Assembly: GCA_002435325.1 (NCBI GenBank)
Contig: DJMJ01000002.1
Span: 52,793 to 116,792 of the forward strand
Source: Nitrospira sp. UBA6493
GTDB taxonomy: Bacteria; Nitrospirota; Nitrospiria; Nitrospirales; Nitrospiraceae
Direction of reading: 5' to 3'
DNA length: 64,000 nt
In this document: positions 1-6,564 of the stretch, one piece after another
How the letters are laid out: every line of letters starts with the position of its first letter
How positions within the stretch are numbered: position 1 is the stretch's first letter
Program-made: the position numbers and the translations under genes
Notes under the pieces: generated by a model
Seen by the model: only the letters and a program-made list of their open reading frames with translations
Told to the model about the DNA's origin: nothing
The model's database searches: none

Positions 1-427
1 AGAGCTCGCCGATGCGACGCTGTAATGGCAGCAAAATGCGGTGAAGCCCCTCTTCAAACGGTATGACAGCCACGGCGCCGTTGAGTTTGCGCTCGAATCC
101 TGCCTTGTCGAGTGGATCAAGGGATCCAATCAAATCATTTAGCAGTCTGTCATGCGGTGTTTGCTCCGCTGGAGCAACCGGTGTGGCGATGCGCATGCGC
201 GCAACGAGGGCATCGTGTCCCTCTGCCGCCAGTCCTCCGATCGTTGCCCCTTGTTCAATTTGGGCCTTCACGAAGCGAAGAAGTGCCACCTCTTCGTCGC
301 TGTATTCACGGTAATGATTGGAACTCCGTGAAGGTTTGACAAGTCCATAGCGCCTCTCCCAGACGCGAATGACATCCTTTGAGAGGCCAGTCAGCTTTGC
401 AACCATATGAATTCTATAAACATTCAT
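1..427 (-). CDS. MerR-family regulator, probable B12-dependent photoreceptor type (CarH/LitR-like), 3' part outside window
   Basis: The reading frame starts at 427 on the minus strand and runs off the window edge, so only the first ~142 residues are visible. The N terminus (MNVYRIHMVAKLTGLSKDVI, then a WERRYG signature) is a MerR winged helix-turn-helix. After a linker, the segment around residues 105-140 (VIPFEEGLHRILLPLQRR) matches the start of the four-helix cap that precedes a cobalamin-binding domain in CarH/LitR proteins. The diagnostic Trp-His and the B12-ligating His would lie beyond the edge and cannot be checked. A strong promoter lies directly upstream. The gene is divergent from a zinc-ribbon gene and about 6 kb from a photolyase/lipid cluster of the kind such regulators often control. 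The family call is good; light sensing is inferred. Confidence 0.85.
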   Translation of the reverse strand, partial: MNVYRIHMVAKLTGLSKDVIRVWERRYGLVKPSRSSNHYREYSDEEVALLRFVKAQIEQGATIGGLAAEGHDALVARMRIATPVAPAEQTPHDRLLNDLIGSLDPLDKAGFERKLNGAVAVIPFEEGLHRILLPLQRRIGEL

Positions 428-439
428 TTTTATGCCGTC

Positions 440-468
440 ATTATATTTTAACGTCCAATGTTTGTCAA
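440..468 (-). promoter_or_regulatory. sigma70-like promoter of the MerR gene
   Basis: On the minus strand, TTGACA (468-463) and TATAAT (445-440) are both perfect consensus hexamers, separated by 17 bases. The predicted transcription start near 433 leaves only about 6 bases before the ATG at 427, so the mRNA would be nearly leaderless unless the start at 406 is used. An AAACATT element sits immediately after the -35 hexamer, where a repressor could block polymerase. Confidence 0.75.
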
Positions 469-487
469 ATATTTTACAGAAAAACAC

Positions 488-516
488 TTGACGCATTCGG
501 CAATATGATTTATAAA
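488..516 (+). promoter_or_regulatory. sigma70-like promoter reading toward the zinc-ribbon gene
   Basis: TTGACG at 488-493 and TATAAA at 511-516 are spaced by 17 bases in an AT-rich stretch. The two divergent -35 elements are only about 20 bases apart, so one bound regulator could control both directions. Confidence 0.6.
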
Positions 517-565
517 TTAAACATACTTACTGCAAACATTGAACAAGAAACCTATGGAGGTGATC

Positions 566-865
566 ATGGCAACAGCATCGGCAGAGGGAGCGAGAAGGGT
601 GGGGCAGCTTCAAAGGGAAGCGGTGTCTTCTATGGTCACCCAAGAATCAAGATGCACCAGATGTGGCGGATTAATGGTGAACGACCTCTGTATGGATCTC
701 CTGAATAGCACGGGCGAGCTCAAGTTTGCCGCCAAGCGCTGTGTGCAATGCGGGGAAGTCGTCGATCCCGTTATCGAGCGCAATCGGCGGCTGGGGTGGG
801 ACGCGATGACAGTTCGATTATCAGCCAGGGCGGTTTCAAGCAATATTTTCAGAGAAGGGCCATAA
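566..865 (+). CDS. Small zinc-ribbon protein of unknown function (99 aa)
   Basis: The start at 566 is chosen because a strong ribosome-binding site (GGAGGTGAT, 556-564) lies just upstream; an in-frame start at 539 lacks one. The protein has two CxxC knuckles (CTRC near residue 33 and CVQC near residue 65), which should bind one zinc ion. A basic helix (VIERNRRLGWDA) follows. There is no signal peptide, so it is probably cytoplasmic. It is divergent from the MerR regulator and its transcript seems to end at the hairpin at 885-908, so it is probably monocistronic and under the same regulator. Function is unknown; single zinc ribbons can bind nucleic acid or protein. Confidence 0.75.
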   Translation: MATASAEGARRVGQLQREAVSSMVTQESRCTRCGGLMVNDLCMDLLNSTGELKFAAKRCVQCGEVVDPVIERNRRLGWDAMTVRLSARAVSSNIFREGP

Positions 866-884
866 CATAAAAATAGTGTCAACC

Positions 885-908
885 AGCCAGGGGTATCCTG
901 GTTTTTTT
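885..908 (+). terminator. Rho-independent terminator after the zinc-ribbon gene
   Basis: CCAGG (887-891), a GGTAT loop and CCTGG (897-901) form a stem extended by an outer A-T and G-T pair. Seven T residues follow (902-908). The site separates the zinc-ribbon gene from the SUMF1-like genes. Confidence 0.75.
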
Positions 909-928
909 CCAAACCAAGGAGGTTTCCA

Positions 929-1978
929 ATGCGGAGTCAAACGGTTCTTCAGGTCGGATTAGGAGTGGCGTTAGTAATGGCAGGATCATCCTCCGCTATC
1001 GCAGCCGGGAAAGAGCATAGCGGACATAAAATCGACAAAGGGCAAAAAGCGGTTGCTGCCGTCCCAGCCAAAGATAAAGATATGATGGTCATCCCCCGTG
1101 GTGAGTTTTCCATGGGAAGCAAAGAGCATGCAGACGAGCCGGCGCATAACGTTGTCCTCGATGCTTATGCGATCGACAAGTACGAGGTTTCCAACGACAA
1201 GTACAAGGCCTTCATCACGGCGACGGGACATCCGGCTCCTGCCTATTGGGATGACCCAAGATTGAACAAACCGAACCATCCAGTTGTAGGTGTGAATTGG
1301 AACGATGCCACCGCGTTTTGCAAATGGGAAGGCAAGCGGCTTCCGAGTGAGGCGGAATGGGAACGTGCAGCAAAAGGACCAAAAGGCGATGCCCACTATC
1401 CTTGGGAGGGTCATGAAATCAATCCCACCAAGGCCAATTATGGCCAGAATTATGGTGGCACGAAGCCGATCGATTCATTTTCCGAAAGCGTCAATGGCTT
1501 CGGTCTCTACAACATGGCTGGCAACGTGTTCGAATGGGTTCAAGACTGGTACGACCCCAAATACTACAAAGATAGCCCTTCCCTGAATCCTCAAGGCCCG
1601 GATAAGGGATACAACTTTGCGAATCAAGGACAAGTTCGTGTGCTTCGCGGCGGCTCATGGTTAGCTCCGGAGACGTCTCTGCACGCCAGTCATCGGTTTT
1701 GGAATCAGCCGGAGAATAATTCCTACGGCGTCGGTTTGGGATTCCGCTGCGCCAAGTCTCTTGAAGGTTCAACACAGGCTTCGCAAGCGGTCGCAGAAGC
1801 GCCTGCCAATCCTAAGTGGATGGAAGGTCGAGATGCATATATGCAGGCGTTAATCAGCATGGGGCAGGAGAAGCATGCTGACGCCATGGTCTCGATTGAG
1901 AAGGCCGTCGCAGCAGATCCGAACAACAAGGAATATAAAGATGTTCGCAACATCATCCAGAAGAATCTGAAGAAATAA
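929..1978 (+). CDS. Secreted SUMF1-fold protein (formylglycine-generating-enzyme-like), catalytic cysteines absent
   Basis: The ribosome-binding site AAGGAGG precedes the ATG, and residues 1-26 are a signal peptide ending near AIAAG. The SUMF1 fold covers about residues 50-285, from MMVIPRGEFSMGS through WNDATAFCKWEGKRLPSEAE and GNVFEWVQDW to RGGSW and LGFRCA. In true formylglycine-generating enzymes the stretch between GGS and GFRC carries the copper-binding Cys pair; here it reads SLHASHRFW with no Cys. Sulfatase activation is therefore unlikely, and a structural or ligand-binding role is more probable. The C-terminal 55 residues look like one TPR-type helical hairpin (ALISMGQEKHADAMVSIEKA). 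It is closely related to the next gene. Confidence 0.85.
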   Translation: MRSQTVLQVGLGVALVMAGSSSAIAAGKEHSGHKIDKGQKAVAAVPAKDKDMMVIPRGEFSMGSKEHADEPAHNVVLDAYAIDKYEVSNDKYKAFITATGHPAPAYWDDPRLNKPNHPVVGVNWNDATAFCKWEGKRLPSEAEWERAAKGPKGDAHYPWEGHEINPTKANYGQNYGGTKPIDSFSESVNGFGLYNMAGNVFEWVQDWYDPKYYKDSPSLNPQGPDKGYNFANQGQVRVLRGGSWLAPETSLHASHRFWNQPENNSYGVGLGFRCAKSLEGSTQASQAVAEAPANPKWMEGRDAYMQALISMGQEKHADAMVSIEKAVAADPNNKEYKDVRNIIQKNLKK

Positions 1979-1992
1979 AAATCATCTAAGGG

Positions 1993-2023
1993 AACGGTGG
2001 GGAGAGCAAACTTCCCCACCGTT
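1993..2023 (+). other. Perfect 11-bp intergenic hairpin between the two SUMF1 paralogs
   Basis: Arms 1993-2003 (AACGGTGGGGA) and 2013-2023 pair perfectly around a 9-base loop. There is no T tract after it, so full termination is doubtful. It may weaken read-through or protect the upstream mRNA end. Confidence 0.6.
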
Positions 2024-2048
2024 TCTGGAAAGAGTCGTGAGGGAAAAT

Positions 2049-3122
2049 ATGGTGAACAAAAAGATCTTTCATCGTCTAGTGGCCGCGTTTCTTGTCAGCT
2101 TGATCGCTGCCGGATTCGCCGTTGCCGAATCCGAGACCGATACGGCTTTGATACCAAAGGATATGGTCTACATCCCCTTCGGCTCATTCGTGATGGGGAT
2201 TGACAAGGAGAACAATGGAGAAGCGAAAGGCCTGAAATCATTGTACGAAAAGCGAATGAAGTCGCCCATGTCCAAAGAAGCCTTCCACGATGAGGGGCCG
2301 TCTCATGAAGTCTTACTGGACGCATACTTCATCGATAAATATGAAACCTCCAATAAATTGTTTGGGGAGTTCATCAAGGCCTCGGGTCATCCCGCTCCTG
2401 CCTATTGGGATGATCCACGCTTAAATAAGCCGGAGCATCCGGTAGTGGGGGTCAACTGGAATGATGCGAAGGCCTTCTGTGAGTGGGCTGGCAAGCGGCT
2501 ACCGACCGAAGCTGAGTGGGAAAAAGCTGCTCGAGGTCCCCAGGCGTTCCGTTATCCCTGGGGCAATGAATTCGATTCTACGAAGGCCAACTATGGCGGC
2601 GAACAGTCTACGACGGTTCCGATCAATGCCTATTCCGAAGGCGTGAGCGCTTACGGGGTCTACAACATGGCGGGCAATGTATTTGAGTGGGTGCAGGACT
2701 GGTACGATCCCAATTATTACCGGAAGGTGGATAGACTTTCTCAGGTCAATCCGACGGGCCCCGACAAACCGATTTGGCTGGGTGGCACGGGAACCTATGT
2801 GGATCGATTAACCGTTGGAGAGAAGCGGGTTATTCGCGGCGGATCATGGATTGCAGCGCAGGCGTCTCTCTCTGCAACGCATCGATTCTGGAACCATCCG
2901 CTGAATAACAGCTACGGAGTGGGTCTGGGATTCCGTTGTGCCAAAGAGGGGTCCCCCGCGATTGGGCTAAAGTTGGATGATCTCTATATTCAAGCGTTGA
3001 TCAAGATGGGGAAGGAAGATTTCGCCGAGGCGGCACACCTGGTTCGCGAGGGGCTGACGCTGGATCCGAACAGTGTCCGTCTACTCGGTCTGCAAGCCCA
3101 ACTGACTCGATTGTCCCAGTAA
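2049..3122 (+). CDS. Secreted SUMF1-fold protein, paralog 2, catalytic cysteines absent
   Basis: I take the ATG at 2049 (MVNKKIFHRLVAAFL, signal peptide ending around FAVAES); a GTG at 2037 in the same frame is an alternative. The SUMF1 domain shares long identical stretches with the upstream gene (HPAPAYWDDPRLNKP, GVNWNDA, NNSYGVGLGFRCAK), so the two arose by duplication. Relative to its paralog it has an insertion of about 20 residues near residue 65 (KSLYEKRMKSPMSKEAF). The region between GGSW and GFRC (SLSATHRFWNHP) again has no cysteine, so formylglycine-generating activity is not expected. The C terminus carries a TPR-like hairpin (ALIKMGKEDFAEAAHLVREG). It is probably periplasmic or lipid-face exposed. 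Confidence 0.85.
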   Translation: MVNKKIFHRLVAAFLVSLIAAGFAVAESETDTALIPKDMVYIPFGSFVMGIDKENNGEAKGLKSLYEKRMKSPMSKEAFHDEGPSHEVLLDAYFIDKYETSNKLFGEFIKASGHPAPAYWDDPRLNKPEHPVVGVNWNDAKAFCEWAGKRLPTEAEWEKAARGPQAFRYPWGNEFDSTKANYGGEQSTTVPINAYSEGVSAYGVYNMAGNVFEWVQDWYDPNYYRKVDRLSQVNPTGPDKPIWLGGTGTYVDRLTVGEKRVIRGGSWIAAQASLSATHRFWNHPLNNSYGVGLGFRCAKEGSPAIGLKLDDLYIQALIKMGKEDFAEAAHLVREGLTLDPNSVRLLGLQAQLTRLSQ

Positions 3123-3192
3123 ACCGGTTCTATGATCCATGGGTCGGAAGCAGACCGGCAGTATCAATAAGAGACGAGGAGAGCAATAAATC

Positions 3193-3579
3193 ATGGCCAC
3201 AACCAACCGTTCAGGATGCACCTTGCTCAACGGTATCACACTGGCAGGAATGGCGATATTAGCGGTGTTATCGATGGGAGCCTCCCCAATGGATGCGTTG
3301 GTGAGTCCGCATCCTGATGCGGCCCATGCCGTGCATGATGCTGAACACGCAGTTGATTACGCATGGGAAACCTATCATCGTGCCGCACTCGGAGGAACCG
3401 TCGCTTCACCTGATATCCAACTTATTGTGGAAGATCATCTGCATGAATCACGGAGTCTGGTGATCAAGGCCAGAGAAGCTGCTGATCGAGGCGACCGCGA
3501 GTCGGTAGATAACTACTTGCGAGAAATCCAGCAGCATCTGAATGAAGCGATCAAGGGAAGTACGGAGACAAAGAAATGA
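3193..3579 (+). CDS. Secreted His-rich helical protein, possibly SmbP-like metal binder (128 aa)
   Basis: A hydrophobic segment at residues 13-34 looks like a signal peptide or anchor. The mature part is predicted all-helical, with a regular His/Glu spacing (HPDAAHAVHDAEHAVDYAWE, then EDHLHESR and EIQQHLNEAIKG). This resembles the small metal-binding protein SmbP described from Nitrosomonas, a periplasmic His-rich helical bundle, but similarity is judged by eye and is weak. The stop overlaps the start of the third SUMF1 gene by 4 bases, so the two are translationally coupled. A metal-buffer or accessory role for the SUMF1 proteins is possible but unproven. Confidence 0.7.
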   Translation: MATTNRSGCTLLNGITLAGMAILAVLSMGASPMDALVSPHPDAAHAVHDAEHAVDYAWETYHRAALGGTVASPDIQLIVEDHLHESRSLVIKAREAADRGDRESVDNYLREIQQHLNEAIKGSTETKK

Positions 3580-4415
3580 CAAGGCTCGCACCTTACCCAA
3601 AGCAGAAAATATTTATCGGCACTGGGATCTTACTCCTATGCGCCACAATTCTGCTCCCCATGAACTCGGAGGCAATTGAGAAAGAGCTTGATCCTGTTCC
3701 TATGGTCACGATTCCTGCTGGCGTCTTCAAGATGGGCAACCAGGAAGGAGAAGGACGGACGGACGAATGGCCTCAGCGGGAGATTTATCTGGACGAATTT
3801 ATGATCGATCAGGTGGAGGTGACAAACGAGCGATACATGAAATTCGTTCAGGCGACCGGACATCGAAATCCTCCCAATCCCTATGGGAACGGGCCTCTCA
3901 TGTCGGCCAAAGGCATCGAGGATCTCCCTGTTGTGCAAGTGACCTGGTACGACAGCAAGACATATTGTGCCTGGGCCAAGAAGCGGCTGCCTACCGAAGC
4001 AGAATGGGAAAAAGCCGCTCGTGGCACCGACGGTCGTAAGTTTCCCTGGGGGAATGATCCTGCCACATCGAAGCGCACTAATTTTGATCGGGAATGGAGC
4101 GATCAAAAAACGTTATATCCGGTCGGGTCTCTTCCCGGAGGCGATTCCCCTTACGGAGTCAAGGATATGTCCGGAAATGCCCGTGAGTGGGTTTCAGACT
4201 GGTACGACGCCGACTATTACCAGCATGCGTCTGAACACAATCCGCAGGGCCCTGACAAGAAGGGCATAGTCCGATCCATTCGTGGAGGATCATGGCATAG
4301 TCCGATCGGGGACATCAGGGCTTCTGCGAGAGGGAAAGGCGGATTCGCGCTGCAAACTCACGGTACCGGTTTCCGTTGTGCTCGCGGTCTCGAGGGCGAG
4401 GTTCAGAAGAAATAG
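3576..4415 (+). CDS. Membrane-anchored SUMF1-fold protein, paralog 3 (279 aa)
   Basis: The ATGA overlap with the previous gene fixes the start. Residues 11-31 form a signal or anchor helix (IFIGTGILLLCATILLP). The SUMF1 domain spans residues 40-275, with MVTIPAGVFKMG, VEVTNERYMKFV, KRLPTEAEWEKAARG and GNAREWVSDWYDADYY, ending in GTGFRCARG. Between RGGSW and GFRC there is no Cys (SPIGDIRASARGKG), so the active-site pair of formylglycine-generating enzyme is missing as in paralogs 1 and 2. Unlike those, it lacks the C-terminal TPR-like tail and is more divergent. It probably works in the periplasm with the neighbouring proteins. Target unknown. Confidence 0.85.
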   Translation: MTRLAPYPKQKIFIGTGILLLCATILLPMNSEAIEKELDPVPMVTIPAGVFKMGNQEGEGRTDEWPQREIYLDEFMIDQVEVTNERYMKFVQATGHRNPPNPYGNGPLMSAKGIEDLPVVQVTWYDSKTYCAWAKKRLPTEAEWEKAARGTDGRKFPWGNDPATSKRTNFDREWSDQKTLYPVGSLPGGDSPYGVKDMSGNAREWVSDWYDADYYQHASEHNPQGPDKKGIVRSIRGGSWHSPIGDIRASARGKGGFALQTHGTGFRCARGLEGEVQKK

Positions 4416-4699
4416 ATGGTCGAGGGAATAGTGTGATTAAGTCCAAGGACAAGGGTGACAAGCAGGAGGCCGGTTTCTTGTTCCCGTCTGGGTGGCGCCG
4501 CGACTCCGCACGGCGTCTCTCGCTGAGGAGGACAGGCTCCTCCATCCGGAGGAACCTGTCCCCTCGGTCGGCATCGAAAGCGAGCCATAGGTATGAGATC
4601 GCGGTGTGGCGGGCTGATGGTCGGGGAGCACTCTATCGATTAACGGGACGACTCGGGGCTGAAATGAAACGATCCAGTGTTCGATAAGGAGATGGAACG
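4416..4699 (+). other. Intergenic region before the light/lipid gene series, with one strong hairpin
   Basis: I see no convincing gene here. The stretch 4531-4560 folds into GACAGG/CCTGTC (4531-4536 with 4555-4560) stacked on TCCTCC/GGAGGA (4538-4543 with 4548-4553), interrupted only by single C and A bulges. No T tract follows. It may end the SUMF1 transcript by another route or act as a leader structure for the epimerase gene, whose ribosome-binding site (AAGGAGATGG) lies at about 4686-4695. No clear sigma70 promoter was found. Confidence 0.45.
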
Positions 4700-5617
4700 A
4701 TGCACATCGTTGTGACCGGCGGAACTGGATTCATCGGTCGGCCCCTGTGTTTGTCGCTTTCTGCGGAAGGCCATACCGTCACGGTTCTGACGAGAAGGCC
4801 GGTAGAGGCCCAACCGATGTTCGGCCCCGCTGTGACCGCTGTCGAGTGGAATGGGCGAGAGGTCGGATCGTGGGAGCAGTCGCTCGAAGGAGCCGATGCA
4901 ATCATCAACCTCGCCGGCGCCCCCATCGCCGATGCCCGTTGGACGACCGCGCGCAAACGCCTCCTTACCGACAGCCGCGTGCTCAGCACGCGCCTTTTGG
5001 TCGAGGCCCTGTCCCGTCGTTCTTCGAGACCCCCAACATTCATCAGCGCGTCCGGCATCGGTTATTATGGGGCTAGCGACGATCGTGTCTTGGATGAGGG
5101 AGCGGCCCGTGGCGAGGGATTTCTCGCAGACCTGTGTCTTGAGTGGGAAGCGGCTGCCCTTCGGGCTGCGCAGTTCGGGACGCGTGTGGTTCTCTTGCGG
5201 ACCGGCATGGTCCTCGAACAGGACGGGGGCGCCTTGCCGAAGATGCTGCTGCCGTTCCGGCTGTTCGCGGGTGGCCCGATCATGCCGGGCACTCAGTGGG
5301 TCTCCTGGATCCACCGGCGTGATCACATCGGATTGATTCGTTGGGCGGTCAAGACGTCCGCGGTCACAGGTCCTCTCAATGCGGTGGCTCCGTCGCCTGT
5401 GACGATGAGCGAATTCAGTGAAACCCTTGGTAAGGTGTTACACAGGCCATCCTGGTTTCCCGTGCCGGGTGTGGCGCTGAGCGTGGCTCTGGGTGAACTG
5501 GGCACGCTGATGACGACGGGTCAGCGGGTGAGCCCGGCGAAGGCACTTTCCGATGGATACGTCTTCCAATACCCGACGCTGGAGCCGGCCTTACAGTCGA
5601 TTCTTGCCAACAAGTGA
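4700..5617 (+). CDS. TIGR01777-family epimerase (SDR39U1/YfcH-like)
   Basis: The N terminus has the extended-SDR dinucleotide-binding motif GGTGFIG at residues 7-13. Family features follow: INLAGAPIADARWTTARK, SRVLSTRLLVEAL, a YYG core (SASGIGYYG) and the C-terminal SWIHRRDHIGLIRWAV segment. A length of 305 is normal. It should be a cytoplasmic NAD(P)-dependent sugar-nucleotide-like epimerase or reductase; the substrate of this family is not established. It starts the co-directional series that continues through the photolyase, and the PDZ gene follows 12 bases downstream. Confidence 0.9.
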   Translation: MHIVVTGGTGFIGRPLCLSLSAEGHTVTVLTRRPVEAQPMFGPAVTAVEWNGREVGSWEQSLEGADAIINLAGAPIADARWTTARKRLLTDSRVLSTRLLVEALSRRSSRPPTFISASGIGYYGASDDRVLDEGAARGEGFLADLCLEWEAAALRAAQFGTRVVLLRTGMVLEQDGGALPKMLLPFRLFAGGPIMPGTQWVSWIHRRDHIGLIRWAVKTSAVTGPLNAVAPSPVTMSEFSETLGKVLHRPSWFPVPGVALSVALGELGTLMTTGQRVSPAKALSDGYVFQYPTLEPALQSILANK

Positions 5618-5629
5618 GGAGGAGCATCT

Positions 5630-6082
5630 ATGAAAATCACAAGCATTCAGATGGCGATTGGATTGATGATGGGACTTCTTTTCACGGGACCTGTCTGGGC
5701 TGCTGACCAACCCTCGAGCCAAGCGCCCTATGCGCATGGGGATGAATCCTCTCTGCCCAATGGGGTGATCGGCGTCTCGCTCCAGGTCGGGGCCGAGCGG
5801 ATCGGTGATCCCGCAGTGCTCTATGTCGGCATGGTTCATCCGGAGGGACCGGCTCAACAGGCAGGGCTCAGTCATGGAGATGAGATTATCACCGTCGATG
5901 GAGTCGCAGTGGCGGGGAAGAGTTATGAGCAGGTGGTCAAGATGATTCGTGGGCAGGCGGGAACCGTCGTCAAGCTGGGGGTGAAGGGTGAAGGAGGTCT
6001 GCGGGACCTGTCGATAACCCGTGTGGCCAGCGACAAACTTCCGAAGGGCCCGATGGGATCGCACGGCGGCGCATCGAAATAG
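5630..6082 (+). CDS. Secreted single PDZ-domain protein (150 aa)
   Basis: AGGAGG precedes the ATG. Residues 1-23 are a signal peptide (MGLLFTGPVWAAD). One PDZ domain covers about residues 44-128: GVIGVSLQVG, the HPEGPAQQAGLSHGDEIITV binding groove, and VKMIRGQAGTVVKLGV. There is no protease domain, so it is an adaptor or substrate-binding protein rather than a Deg/Ctp protease. It is located between the epimerase and a small membrane protein and is probably part of the same transcript. Partner unknown. Confidence 0.8.
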   Translation: MKITSIQMAIGLMMGLLFTGPVWAADQPSSQAPYAHGDESSLPNGVIGVSLQVGAERIGDPAVLYVGMVHPEGPAQQAGLSHGDEIITVDGVAVAGKSYEQVVKMIRGQAGTVVKLGVKGEGGLRDLSITRVASDKLPKGPMGSHGGASK

Positions 6083-6141
6083 AAATCCAGCTCGAAGGCG
6101 TCGTGGTTGGGATTCCCTTGACTGGTTAAAGGGAGACGGAG

Positions 6142-6564
6142 ATGCGAGAGAGGCCAGTCGGTGTGGATATCAGATTATTGGGCGGGTTGTTTCTGATCGT
6201 CGGCACGGTCGATCTGGTTATCATCGTGCTGTTCCCGGCCTATGCCCTCAAGCTGTTTGGTATGGCTGTGACGGGGCCCGCCTCTTTCCTTGTCAAACTC
6301 CACTCCCCTTCCGTCCATTTGTTGATCGGTTACGGATTTCTCTGGTTGCGCCCCTGGGCCTGGGGATTGAGTCTGGCCTATGCCGGGTTTGGCATTGTCA
6401 GCGAGGCAATGAACCAGCTGGCCTTCGGATTTCATGTGGTCCGGTCCGGCTTTATGGCCACGACCCTCCTGTTTGTCCTCTACCTCATCTGGCGGCGGAG
6501 GCTCTTTGTCGATGAGCCCGCGCAGGAGAGTAAACAAAAACCGCTCTCACAGGAGCTGCTCTGA
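6142..6564 (+). CDS. Small integral membrane protein of unknown function (140 aa)
   Basis: GGGAGACGGAG precedes the ATG. Hydrophobicity suggests four membrane helices (about residues 12-32, 42-60, 66-90 and 97-119), with a basic cytoplasmic end (IWRRRLF). No family motif is recognised. Its stop codon overlaps the photolyase start (TGATG), so the two are coupled, and it probably belongs to the photolyase operon. Confidence 0.7.
   Translation: MRERPVGVDIRLLGGLFLIVGTVDLVIIVLFPAYALKLFGMAVTGPASFLVKLHSPSVHLLIGYGFLWLRPWAWGLSLAYAGFGIVSEAMNQLAFGFHVVRSGFMATTLLFVLYLIWRRRLFVDEPAQESKQKPLSQELL

Larger units (their letters stand above)
418..540. repeat. Cluster of AAACATT elements in the divergent promoter region
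   Basis: AAACATT occurs at 418-424 (+), 457-463 (minus strand) and 534-540 (+), with a variant AAACATA at 519-525. The copies overlap or flank both divergent promoters. They are candidate operator half-sites for the adjacent MerR protein. This is inferred from position and repetition only. Confidence 0.4.

Noticed and set aside
610..912. Minus-strand 100-aa frame opposite the zinc-ribbon gene
   Set aside because: It covers a terminator and is antisense to a gene with a strong ribosome-binding site and zinc motifs.
929..4415. Annotating the SUMF1 proteins as active formylglycine-generating enzymes
   Set aside because: The catalytic cysteine pair is absent in all three and no sulfatase gene is in the window.
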